NCBI GenBank assembly: GCA_947488765.1
Contig: CANLAE010000001.1
Coordinates: 355,947 to 419,946 of the forward strand
Length of the DNA stretch: 64,000 bases
Direction of reading: 5' to 3'
DNA from: Chitinophagaceae bacterium
GTDB lineage: Bacteria > Bacteroidota > Bacteroidia > Chitinophagales > Chitinophagaceae
Part shown: positions 51,778-59,488 of the stretch, in pieces
Layout: each line of letters opens with the position of its first letter
Position numbering within the stretch: the stretch's first letter is position 1
Translations under genes and position numbers: made by a program
Notes under the pieces: model-generated
Database searches by the model: none
What the model was told of the DNA's origin: nothing
The model's input: the letters and a program-made list of their open reading frames with translations, nothing else

Positions 51778-53940
51778 ATGAAAAAATTATTGGTCTCTTT
51801 TACATTGATGCTTACGTTGTGCCGCAGCTATGCAGATGAAGGAATGTGGTTGCCTATGTTATTAGGTCAACAAGTATATAACGATATGGTAAAGCATGGT
51901 TTGAAATTAAAACCGGAGCAGCTATATAGTATGAATAAAGCGAGTATTAAAGATGCAATTGTGATTTTTGGTGGTGGGTGTACCGGTGAAATTGTAAGTA
52001 ACCAAGGGTTGATTTTTACCAATCACCATTGCGGTTACGGAGCAATTGCTGCTGCAAGTACAGTTGAAGCAAATTATTTACAAGATGGTTTTTGGGCAGC
52101 TGATAAAAGCAAAGAAATCAGTAGTAAATTAAGTGTGAAATTTTTGAACAGAATTGAAGATGTTACACAAAAAGTAAACGATGCACTGGGTAATTTATCT
52201 GCTGCTGAACGTACAAAAAAATACAGCGAAGTAGTTGCAGAAATTGTAAAAGGAATTGTAGGAGATGATGAGTTCAAAGATGCAGTTGTAGCAAGCATGT
52301 TTAAAGGCAATCAATTTTTTGTTTTTGTGTATGATGTTTATAAGGATATTCGTTTGGTAGGAACACCTCCTGAAAGTATTGGAAAATTTGGTGGCGATAC
52401 AGACAACTGGGAGTGGCCAAGACACACAGGCGATTTTTCTGTGTTTCGTGTGTACATGAGTAAAGACGGGAAGCCTTCAAAATATGACGCATCAAACGTG
52501 CCATTTAAACCAAAATATTATTTGCCTGTAAGCCTGAAAGGCTTTAAAGACGGGGATTACAGCATGATTTACGGTTATCCGGGCGGCACCAACAGATACG
52601 AAACTTCTTATGGTGTAAAATTGGCTACCGATATTACAAGTCCTACTTTAGTAAAGTTGCGTGACATGCGTTTGAAGTATATGTTGGAAGAAATGAAAAA
52701 AGATCCGGCAGTAAGATTGCAATTGGCAAGTAATTATGCCGGCATTGCGAATTACTGGAAATTTTTTGATGGTGAAACCAAGCAATTATTGAAGTTTGAC
52801 ATTTTTGGGCAAAAGCAAAAAGCCGAAATAGCATTTACAGAGTGGGCAAAAGGAAAATCGGAATATGAAAATATTTTTACTGATGTTGCTAAAAATTATG
52901 ATGCATGGAATGCTTATGCAAAACATCGTCAATACATCAACGAAGGAATACTTGGTAGCCCATTGGTTGCTTATGCAGCTTCATGGTTAAGTGTTGAAAA
53001 TTTATTGTCAAAAAAAGATTTCAAGCCCGAAGAAATTAAAAAGGCAATGGATGCTGCAACAGCTGCGAGAAAAAATTTCTTAGCAGATGAAAATAAAAAA
53101 AGTGATCAGCATATTCTTGCGGCTGTACTTTCTATGTTTTATAGCGATGTAGATAAAGACCAACATCCAAAAGGGTTTTATGAAGATTTGTTTAAAACAA
53201 ATAATGACATAGAACAAAACCCTTACAAAATGTTTGCTGCAGAAGTATTTGCCAATACCATGGCATTTGATGATGCAAAATGGAAAGCATTTACAGAAAA
53301 ACCAAACGCTGCCGATTTAGGAAAAGATCCTGCATTTAAAATTGCAAAATCTTTTATCATGAATTACAACATGAACTACGTACCCAAATATGCTGCGTTT
53401 GTAAATAAAAACAATGACCTGAACAGAATGTACCTGAAAGGCTTATTCTCAAAGGATTCTGTGAAAATGAACAGCACTTACCCCGATGCTAATTTTACCA
53501 TGCGTGTTTCTTATGGTAATGTAAAAAGCTATGCACCAAAAGATGCCGTGAAGTACGATTTTGCTTGTACAATAAGTGGTGTAGCTGCTAAATATGTAAA
53601 AGGAGATTATGAATTTGATTTGCCTGCTAAGTTTTTAGACTTATACAAAGCCAAAGATTTTGGTGAATATGCCGATAAAAAATTGAATGATGTAGTGGTG
53701 AGTTTTATTACTACCAACGACATTACAGGCGGTAACTCCGGAAGCCCTGTGATAGATGCAAAAGGTAATTTAATTGGTTTGGCATTCGATGGTAACTACG
53801 AAGCATTGAGCCATAAGTTGGCATTTGATAAAGATTTGAACCGTACAATTTGCGTAGATGTGCGTTATGTATTGTGGTGTATAGATAAGTTGGGTGGTGC
53901 AAAGCATATTGTAGATGAATTGACTTTGGTAAGAAATTAG
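51778..53940 (+). CDS. S46-family dipeptidyl-peptidase (DPP7/DPP11 type)
   Basis: The 720-residue serine peptidase removes dipeptides from peptide N-termini in the periplasm. The signal peptide ends near CRSYADEGMW. The chymotrypsin-like triad is split: His in FTNHHCGYGA (about residue 84), Asp in GGDTDNWEWPRHTGDFSVFR (about 220) and Ser654 in TGGNSGSPV. The helical cap domain inserted between these is the family hallmark. S46 enzymes are common in asaccharolytic Bacteroidota. Whether it prefers hydrophobic (DPP7) or acidic (DPP11) residues I do not call. Confidence 0.92.
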   Translation: MKKLLVSFTLMLTLCRSYADEGMWLPMLLGQQVYNDMVKHGLKLKPEQLYSMNKASIKDAIVIFGGGCTGEIVSNQGLIFTNHHCGYGAIAAASTVEANYLQDGFWAADKSKEISSKLSVKFLNRIEDVTQKVNDALGNLSAAERTKKYSEVVAEIVKGIVGDDEFKDAVVASMFKGNQFFVFVYDVYKDIRLVGTPPESIGKFGGDTDNWEWPRHTGDFSVFRVYMSKDGKPSKYDASNVPFKPKYYLPVSLKGFKDGDYSMIYGYPGGTNRYETSYGVKLATDITSPTLVKLRDMRLKYMLEEMKKDPAVRLQLASNYAGIANYWKFFDGETKQLLKFDIFGQKQKAEIAFTEWAKGKSEYENIFTDVAKNYDAWNAYAKHRQYINEGILGSPLVAYAASWLSVENLLSKKDFKPEEIKKAMDAATAARKNFLADENKKSDQHILAAVLSMFYSDVDKDQHPKGFYEDLFKTNNDIEQNPYKMFAAEVFANTMAFDDAKWKAFTEKPNAADLGKDPAFKIAKSFIMNYNMNYVPKYAAFVNKNNDLNRMYLKGLFSKDSVKMNSTYPDANFTMRVSYGNVKSYAPKDAVKYDFACTISGVAAKYVKGDYEFDLPAKFLDLYKAKDFGEYADKKLNDVVVSFITTNDITGGNSGSPVIDAKGNLIGLAFDGNYEALSHKLAFDKDLNRTICVDVRYVLWCIDKLGGAKHIVDELTLVRN

Positions 53941-53961
53941 TATCAAGATGATTTGCTGAAT

Positions 53962-53995
53962 AAGTGTCAAGACGCTTTCAGAGCGTCAGACACTT
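53962..53995 (+). repeat. REP palindrome (left of the RAYT)
   Basis: AAGTGTC-AA-GACGCT pairs with AGCGTC-A-GACACTT around a 5-base loop. On the plus strand the motif reads GTGTCAAGACGC...GCGTCAGACAC. It lies between the S46 peptidase stop and its terminator, in inverted orientation to the two copies right of the transposase. Confidence 0.8.
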
Positions 53996-54024
53996 TACTC
54001 TTGATTTTCCTTCATCAACTTTTC

Positions 54025-54060
54025 AAAAGGAGTCCTGAAAAAACAGGATTCCTTTTTTTT
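54025..54060 (+). terminator. Terminator after the S46 peptidase gene
   Basis: AAAAGGAGTCCTG (54025-54037) pairs with CAGGATTCCTTTT (54044-54056), with one G-T wobble, followed by a T tract. Confidence 0.8.
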
Positions 54061-54150
54061 ATTTTTAAAATTTTAACATAAAAATTTCTCCATCCAACTT
54101 AAAAACAAAATATGTATTGATTATTTATTATGCTTATTTTATCTTTAAAC

Positions 54151-54738
54151 ATGCAATTTGTTCAAGGAAATTTTTATCATATTTATAATCGAGGAAATAA
54201 TCAACAAACTATTTTTTTTAGCAGAGAAAATTATTTGTTCTTTCTTGATAAAGTATATCGGTATTTAAAACCTACAACCGATATTGTTGCCTGGACACTA
54301 ATGCCCAATCATTTTCATTTTTTGATTCATGCAAATGAACAAACTGTTGCATCTGTCAAAACGCAACCCATTATTATCAATGCAACCACAGAGGCTATCA
54401 GGTTACTGCTAAGCAGTTATACAAAAGTATTGCAAGTACAACGGGGTTTTACCGGCAATTTATTTCAACAGAAAACAAAATCTAAATGCGTATTTGATAC
54501 AGAAAAAAATTATGTATCAACAGCATTTCATTATATCCATCAAAATGCTTTAAATGCCGGTCTTTGTATATCTCCCGAAGAATGGGAGTTTTCCTCATTG
54601 CAAGATTATTCAGGTATCAGAAATGGAAATTTGTGTAATTATCAAATTGCGCAAGAGTATTTAAATATCAATGCAGCAATTCTTTTAGAAAAAACAAATC
54701 AACCGTTAGAAGATGCTGAAATAAGCAATCTTTATTAA
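54151..54738 (+). CDS. REP-associated tyrosine transposase (RAYT)
   Basis: The 195-residue protein belongs to the Y1/HUH IS200-like transposases in the RAYT (DUF1568) group, single-gene relatives that spread REP sequences. GNFYHIYNRGNN opens the domain, PNHFHFLIH gives the HUH pair (H54, H56), and the region STAFHYIHQNALNAGL with EWEFSSLQDYSG fits the RAYT tyrosine helix and tail. It is flanked by one REP on the left and two on the right in the opposite orientation. ATG at 54151 preferred to 54130. It could be domesticated; it lacks IS ends. Confidence 0.88.
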   Translation: MQFVQGNFYHIYNRGNNQQTIFFSRENYLFFLDKVYRYLKPTTDIVAWTLMPNHFHFLIHANEQTVASVKTQPIIINATTEAIRLLLSSYTKVLQVQRGFTGNLFQQKTKSKCVFDTEKNYVSTAFHYIHQNALNAGLCISPEEWEFSSLQDYSGIRNGNLCNYQIAQEYLNINAAILLEKTNQPLEDAEISNLY

Positions 54739-54851
54739 ATTTACAACTTAATTTTATATTATTGTTCTTGCTGTATTGCTAGTATCAGCTGTTGTTGTGT
54801 CACTCACTTGTACGGTTGGTAATGCTATTGTGCAAATGAAAAATTAGCTTT

Positions 54852-54890
54852 TCGTTCAAGGTGTCTGACGCTTTTGAAGCGTCTTGATAC
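54852..54890 (-). repeat. REP palindrome (right copy 1)
   Basis: The unit TCGTTCAAG is followed by GTGTCTGACGCT, a short loop and AGCGTCTTGATAC. The opposite orientation to the left REP; a T in place of C in the last arm is the only break of pairing with copy 2. Confidence 0.75.
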
Positions 54891-54907
54891 ATATTAAAAT
54901 TGAATGC

Positions 54908-54947
54908 TCGTTCAAGGTGTCTGACGCCCTTTAAGGCGTCTTGACAC
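54908..54947 (-). repeat. REP palindrome (right copy 2), overlapping the end of the glycosylase gene
   Basis: TCGTTCAAG is again followed by GTGTCTGACGCC...GGCGTCTTGACAC. Direct repeat of copy 1, 56 bases apart. The stop codon of the DNA glycosylase gene lies inside it. Confidence 0.8.
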
Positions 54948-55539
54948 CCAGATCTTTCCAGTTCCATAAATGCAGGCAAGCGTAGGTTTTGTAAGGGCTC
55001 CATTGTTGGGATATTTGCAGCATTTTTTCTTTCAAAATTTTTTTATTGCCGGAATCTAATTGGTATAATTTTATCATTGCTTGCTGAATGCCTAAATCAT
55101 CAACAGCAAAAACATCTTCACGCCCAAGGCTGAACATTAACAGCATTTCTACCGTCCATTTACCAACGCCTTTTATTTGTGTAAGCAATTCAATAATCGC
55201 TTCATTGTTCATCAGCAATAATTTTTTATCATTGATGTTGTGTTCTATGCAAAAGGCAGCAACATTTTGTACATAATGTACTTTGGCATTACTCAAACCA
55301 ATAGCTCGAAATGTTTCTAAAGGAGTATCTAATATTTGTTGCGGTTTAGGTTCTTTTTTGCCATATATATCCAGAAAACGATGATAAATTACTTTGGCTA
55401 CTTTGGTGCTCAATTGTTGGCTCATAATGCTTGCCATTAAGCGCAACGGGATGTTTTTATGCAACTGCAATTCTTGCATATCTTCTCCCAGACAAGTGGC
55501 TATTATGGAATCTTTTTGCAGATGGGTTTTGTAGTGCAT
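54931..55539 (-). CDS. DNA-3-methyladenine glycosylase (AlkA-like HhH-GPD)
   Basis: The 202-residue base-excision enzyme has the helix-hairpin-helix GPD fold: LTQIKGVGKWTVEMLLMFSLG and FAVDDLGIQ, with the catalytic aspartate in the latter. It removes alkylated purines. The body is close to normal length, but the last five residues (GVKTP) and the stop codon TAA come from the REP palindrome at 54908-54947, so the gene ends inside an element that has been inserted at its 3' end. Function is probably intact because the fold is complete upstream. Confidence 0.88.
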   Translation of the reverse strand: MHYKTHLQKDSIIATCLGEDMQELQLHKNIPLRLMASIMSQQLSTKVAKVIYHRFLDIYGKKEPKPQQILDTPLETFRAIGLSNAKVHYVQNVAAFCIEHNINDKKLLLMNNEAIIELLTQIKGVGKWTVEMLLMFSLGREDVFAVDDLGIQQAMIKLYQLDSGNKKILKEKMLQISQQWSPYKTYACLHLWNWKDLGVKTP

Positions 55540-55629
55540 TTCACAAGATACTAATTTTCAAAATCTGCAAAACAATAATCATTATTTATAATTTGCTTTG
55601 CTTTAATTTTAAACAATAATTTTTTAAAC

Positions 55630-56052
55630 ATGAAACAGTTTTTGTTGTTCGTTTTTTGTACCACAACTTTTTTTGCACAGGCTCAAAATAAAGATGAAAA
55701 GGCTATAAAATCCATGCTTAGCGCACAAGAAGCAGCCTGGAATACCGGCAATTTAGAACAGTTTATGATTGGCTATTGGCAAAGTGATAGTTTAATGTTT
55801 ATAGGCAAAAACGGACCAACTTATGGCTACGATAAAACTTTGGAAAATTATAAAAAAGGTTATCCCGATACAGCACATATGGGTAAGTTTACATCCACTA
55901 CTGTAAGTATGAAAAGATTATCTGCTAAATATTATTTTGTAACAGGCAAGTGGTTTTTAAAACGCACTATTGGCGATGTCTCTGGTTATTATACTTTATT
56001 GATTAGAAAAATAAATGGCAAGTGGGTTGTGGTTGCAGATCATAGTAGTTGA
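55630..56052 (+). CDS. DUF4440/NTF2-like secreted protein
   Basis: The 140-residue protein has a signal peptide (residues 1-about 18, cut near AQAQNK) and an NTF2-like alpha+beta barrel: KAIKSMLSAQEAAWNTGNLEQFM, YWQSDSLMFIG, TYGYDKTLENYKKGYPD and GKWVVVADHSS, as in DUF4440. Such small proteins are ketosteroid-isomerase-like, with unknown ligand. Single gene, convergent with galE. Confidence 0.82.
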   Translation: MKQFLLFVFCTTTFFAQAQNKDEKAIKSMLSAQEAAWNTGNLEQFMIGYWQSDSLMFIGKNGPTYGYDKTLENYKKGYPDTAHMGKFTSTTVSMKRLSAKYYFVTGKWFLKRTIGDVSGYYTLLIRKINGKWVVVADHSS

Positions 56053-56114
56053 TGCAAATAAAAAGCCCCAAAGAATTAATTTCAATGGAACTTTTATAGA
56101 TAAAAATTTTATCT

Positions 56115-57173
56115 CTAATTCATCAAACTATGTTCTTTTAATACTGCTGCTTCTTTGTGTAGTTTTTGTTCCCAAGCCCAGGCGGTACGCATCATTTCTT
56201 GTAAATCACAAACAATTTTCCAACTCAATTTCTGAACAGCAAGTTCATTGTTTGCATAAATTGCTACAACATCTCCAGGTCTTCTTCCGCCAATTTCATA
56301 GTTTAATTTCACACCGCTTACTTTTTCAAACATGTGTATTGCTTCTAGTACCGTAACACCATTGCCTGTACCCAAATTAAAAATATCGCAATTTGTAGTA
56401 TTTTTTTGTTGCAACAAATAAGCTATCGCCAATGTATGTGCATGCGCGATGTCGCATACATGTATGTAATCTCTTACACAGCTTCCATCACGGGTATCAT
56501 AATCTGTTCCGTATACTTGCATATTAGGTAATTTGCCAATTGCGGTCTGTGTAATGGCAGGCACTAAATTCATTGGTCTTCCAATAGGTAATTCGCCTAA
56601 ATGGTTGCTGGGATGGGCTCCAACGGGATTGAAGTATCTTAACAGGATAGAAGTACAATTTTGTACTTTACTGAAATCCTGCAACATTCTTTCACCCATT
56701 TGTTTGGTAGCGCCATACGGACTTTCTGCTTCTTTGATTGGTGACTGTTCTGTAACAGGAATATGATCTGGGTTGCCATAAACAGTACATGACGAAGAGA
56801 AAACAAAATGAGGAATCTTAAATTCATCTACGCATTTTAATAAATTAATTAGCGAGAATAAATTGTTTTCATAATAGTTCAATGGTTCGGCAACGCTTTC
56901 ACCAACTGCTTTATATGCAGCAAAATGTATGATGCCCGCAATGTCTTTGTTTTCCTGAAATACAGCTCGGGTATCATCAAAATTCTTTAGGTCTATTTGA
57001 TAATTTTTGATTCGTTTGTTGGTGATTTTTTCAATACCATCCAAAGCAATAGAAGCCGATGAACGGGAATTATCATCAATAGAAATTACTTCGTATCCAT
57101 TTTCTAATAAATCTACAATCGTGTGAGAACCAATGAAACCGCATCCTCCCGTTACTACAATTTTTTTCATCAT
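56115..57173 (-). CDS. galE: UDP-glucose 4-epimerase
   Basis: The 352-residue extended SDR interconverts UDP-glucose and UDP-galactose using bound NAD. Landmarks are VTGGCGFIGSH, HFAAYKAVGES, SSSCTVYG with the catalytic serine, ESPYGATKQMGE (YxxxK), LRYFNPVGAHPS and a conserved C-terminal RRPGDV. galK and galT are not adjacent. Two methionines at the start (MMKKIVV) leave the first residue uncertain. Confidence 0.93.
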   Translation of the reverse strand: MMKKIVVTGGCGFIGSHTIVDLLENGYEVISIDDNSRSSASIALDGIEKITNKRIKNYQIDLKNFDDTRAVFQENKDIAGIIHFAAYKAVGESVAEPLNYYENNLFSLINLLKCVDEFKIPHFVFSSSCTVYGNPDHIPVTEQSPIKEAESPYGATKQMGERMLQDFSKVQNCTSILLRYFNPVGAHPSNHLGELPIGRPMNLVPAITQTAIGKLPNMQVYGTDYDTRDGSCVRDYIHVCDIAHAHTLAIAYLLQQKNTTNCDIFNLGTGNGVTVLEAIHMFEKVSGVKLNYEIGGRRPGDVVAIYANNELAVQKLSWKIVCDLQEMMRTAWAWEQKLHKEAAVLKEHSLMN

Positions 57174-57275
57174 GAATATTTAATTGAATAAATTAATGCT
57201 TACAATAAAGATAGATAGTAGCAAATTTATTTAAAAAAAGATATGCAAACGGATGAATGATATCAATCAATTTAT

Positions 57276-58346
57276 TTAAACAAACAACTTAACTATGAAA
57301 TAAAAAATAGCAGCCATTATTGCGGAGATAGGAATTGTAATAATCCAAGCCCATAATAAATTGATAGTAACGCCCCAACGAACTGCACTTAACCGTTTGG
57401 TAGCGCCAACACCGATAATACTACCGGTAATAGTATGTGTTGTAGAAACAGGTATACCAAAGTGTTCGGAGATGTATAATGTAATTGCACCTGCAGTTTC
57501 AGCACTTACCCCTTCAAGAGGGGAAACTTTTGTAATACGTGTACCCATTGTTTTTACTATCTTCCAACCACCACTCATTGTACCAAGCGCAATTGCTAAA
57601 AAGCTGCAAAAAGGAACCCACCAGTAATCAACTACAAAATGACCAAATCGGTGTGCAGAATCTAATGAAGTGTAGGTAGGATTGCCGGTAGAGACTTCAT
57701 GAAAAATAATTGCAGCACCAATGATACCCATTACTTTTTGTGCATCATTACCACCATGTCCTAAACTAAATGCAGCACTTGAAACCAATTGCAATCGCTT
57801 AAACCAGGTTTCTGCTTTGTATGGATTACTTCGTTTGAATAAGTGCACAATCAATATAGTTATCCAAAATGCAATGAACATACCAATGAGCGGTGCGGCA
57901 AATATGAATAAAAAAGTAGGAATTACTTTTGCATAATTGATAACATCAATTCCATCTTTACTCAATGTACCGGCATGTGCAATTGCTGCTCCCATAAAGC
58001 CTCCCAATAAAGTATGAGATGAAGAGGAAGGAATGCCAAACCACCAAGTAATTAAGTTCCAAACGATTGCAGCCAATAAGCCCGAAAAAATTACTTCCAG
58101 CGTAATGTAATGTTCATTTACACTTTTTGCAATTGTATTACCAATTTTAAATTCTCCGATTAAATATTTTGAAATAAAAAATGCTGCAAAGTTGAAAATT
58201 GCAGCCCATAATACAGCCTGAAAAGGGGTAAGTACTTTTGTTGAAACGATTGTTGCAATTGAGTTTGCAGCATCATGAAAACCATTGATATAATCAAAAA
58301 TAAATGCCAGTACAATAATTAAAATAAGCAGTGTAGGAAAATTCAT
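57276..58346 (-). CDS. Low-affinity inorganic phosphate transporter (PiT)
   Basis: The 356-residue PiT-family carrier has the duplicated signature near the N-terminus (FIFDYINGFHDAANSIATIVSTK) and the C-terminal half (FGIPVSTTHTITGSIIGVG), about ten membrane helices and a central SLGHGGNDAQKVMGII. It takes up phosphate as a metal-phosphate with protons. A DUF47 (PhoU-like) gene lies 56 bases upstream on the same strand, a standard pair. Confidence 0.93.
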   Translation of the reverse strand: MNFPTLLILIIVLAFIFDYINGFHDAANSIATIVSTKVLTPFQAVLWAAIFNFAAFFISKYLIGEFKIGNTIAKSVNEHYITLEVIFSGLLAAIVWNLITWWFGIPSSSSHTLLGGFMGAAIAHAGTLSKDGIDVINYAKVIPTFLFIFAAPLIGMFIAFWITILIVHLFKRSNPYKAETWFKRLQLVSSAAFSLGHGGNDAQKVMGIIGAAIIFHEVSTGNPTYTSLDSAHRFGHFVVDYWWVPFCSFLAIALGTMSGGWKIVKTMGTRITKVSPLEGVSAETAGAITLYISEHFGIPVSTTHTITGSIIGVGATKRLSAVRWGVTINLLWAWIITIPISAIMAAIFYFIVKLFV

Positions 58347-58402
58347 AGTAGTGGTTTGTCGTGCTTCTTAATTGATACAAAAGGTATCTATCAAGATTTT
58401 AA

Positions 58403-59050
58403 TTATGCATATTTAATGATAATGCTTTCAATAACATTTGCAGCATCTTCACATTTATCGGTAGCAATTTCCATTACCTGATAAATCTCTCTTTTTTTAA
58501 TGACTTCTTTAAAATCATTTTCCTGATTGAACAACATTTCGATGCTCATATCAAACACATCATCTGCCTGATTTTCGATGCTGTTTACTTTTACCAAAGC
58601 TTCTGTCATTTCTCTCAGGTTCTTCATATCACGCAAACCATGAACTGATTTTTTAATTTCCAAAGAACCCTGTAAAATCATTTCTGATAACTTCAAAATA
58701 CCGCTATCGTTTGGATTTACTTTGTAAAAATTAATTTTTTTGGCAGATGCAAAAATGTAATCTGCAATATCGTCTAAGGCACTAGCTAAGTAGTGTATAT
58801 CTTCTCTGTCAAAAGGAGTAATAAAATTTCTGCCTAACTCGGTAAAAATCTGATGGGTGCTGTCGTCATTTTTATGCTCCATATCTTCTATCTGAGATAA
58901 AAGATTAGAACGCTTATCGGCATCGGATTCATTTACAAACTCTTTTAATTTTAAGCCCATTTCATGCACACGCTCTGCTACATCTTCAAATAGTTCGTAA
59001 AAAACTTTGTTTTTTGGCATGAAAAGCTTGCCGATGTTATTTAATCCCAT
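58403..59050 (-). CDS. DUF47/PhoU-like phosphate transport regulator
   Basis: The 215-residue helical protein belongs to the DUF47 family, related to PhoU: FYELFEDVAERVHEMGLKLKEF, then DMEHKNDDSTHQIFTELGRNFITPFDREDIHYLASALDDIADYIF and DVFDMSIEMLF, with paired acidic metal motifs E/DxxxD. It accompanies PiT transporters and is thought to control their activity. ATG at 59050 (MGLNNIGKLFMPKNK) preferred over 59068. Confidence 0.9.
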   Translation of the reverse strand: MGLNNIGKLFMPKNKVFYELFEDVAERVHEMGLKLKEFVNESDADKRSNLLSQIEDMEHKNDDSTHQIFTELGRNFITPFDREDIHYLASALDDIADYIFASAKKINFYKVNPNDSGILKLSEMILQGSLEIKKSVHGLRDMKNLREMTEALVKVNSIENQADDVFDMSIEMLFNQENDFKEVIKKREIYQVMEIATDKCEDAANVIESIIIKYA

Positions 59051-59343
59051 GTTATAAAATTTTACCAAAATTAACCATTAACCAGCTTAACTAATGTTTG
59101 CATGCACAATTAACAATTTGGTAATATGGTTTTTTATTAAAAAAACCTTAATAATTCAAAAAAATTTCCATCATCTATTGTTTTTTGAACTATTATCAAT
59201 CCAGGAAATGATAGCAGCTTTATCGGTTGTTGAGAATTAATAATTTGGTTGCACATTATTTATATTCTCTTAACACTATAGTTTCATTTTTGCATTTCAG
59301 TTAAGTTTTAAATCATTTCAGAGTACAGTAGATTTTCTCATGA

Positions 59344-59374
59344 CCCCTCGATTTCTATTGAGGGGAATTTTTTC
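59344..59374 (+). terminator. Orphan terminator-like hairpin in the leader of the TonB receptor gene
   Basis: CCCCTC (59344-59349) pairs with GAGGGG (59360-59365), extended by G-T and A-T pairs, and is followed by AATTTTTTTC. It is the end of a transcript with no gene upstream on this strand, or a regulatory attenuator about 100 bases before the TonB receptor. Confidence 0.6.
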
Positions 59375-59429
59375 AAATTTAATGAGAAAGTCTAATATCC
59401 TTAATAACAAGGTAACATTAAATTAATAA

Positions 59430-59458
59430 TTTGTTAACACAGCGATTATAGTTTTACC
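59430..59458 (+). promoter_or_regulatory. Promoter-like block TTTG-N18-TTTTACC before the TonB receptor
   Basis: TTTG (59430-59433) and TTTTACC (59452-59458) with an 18-base spacer are repeated with the same spacing at 62385-62413, before the next gene. The TAGTTTTA piece resembles a -7 box. Confidence 0.4.
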
Positions 59459-59488
59459 TACTACTTATTTATGTATAAATCATATCAC

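Larger units (their letters stand above)
59051..59488. other. Intergenic region before the TonB receptor gene
   Basis: About 440 AT-rich bases between divergent genes. It holds the terminator-like hairpin at 59344-59374 and the promoter-like block at 59430-59458. No protein frame is supported. Confidence 0.55.
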
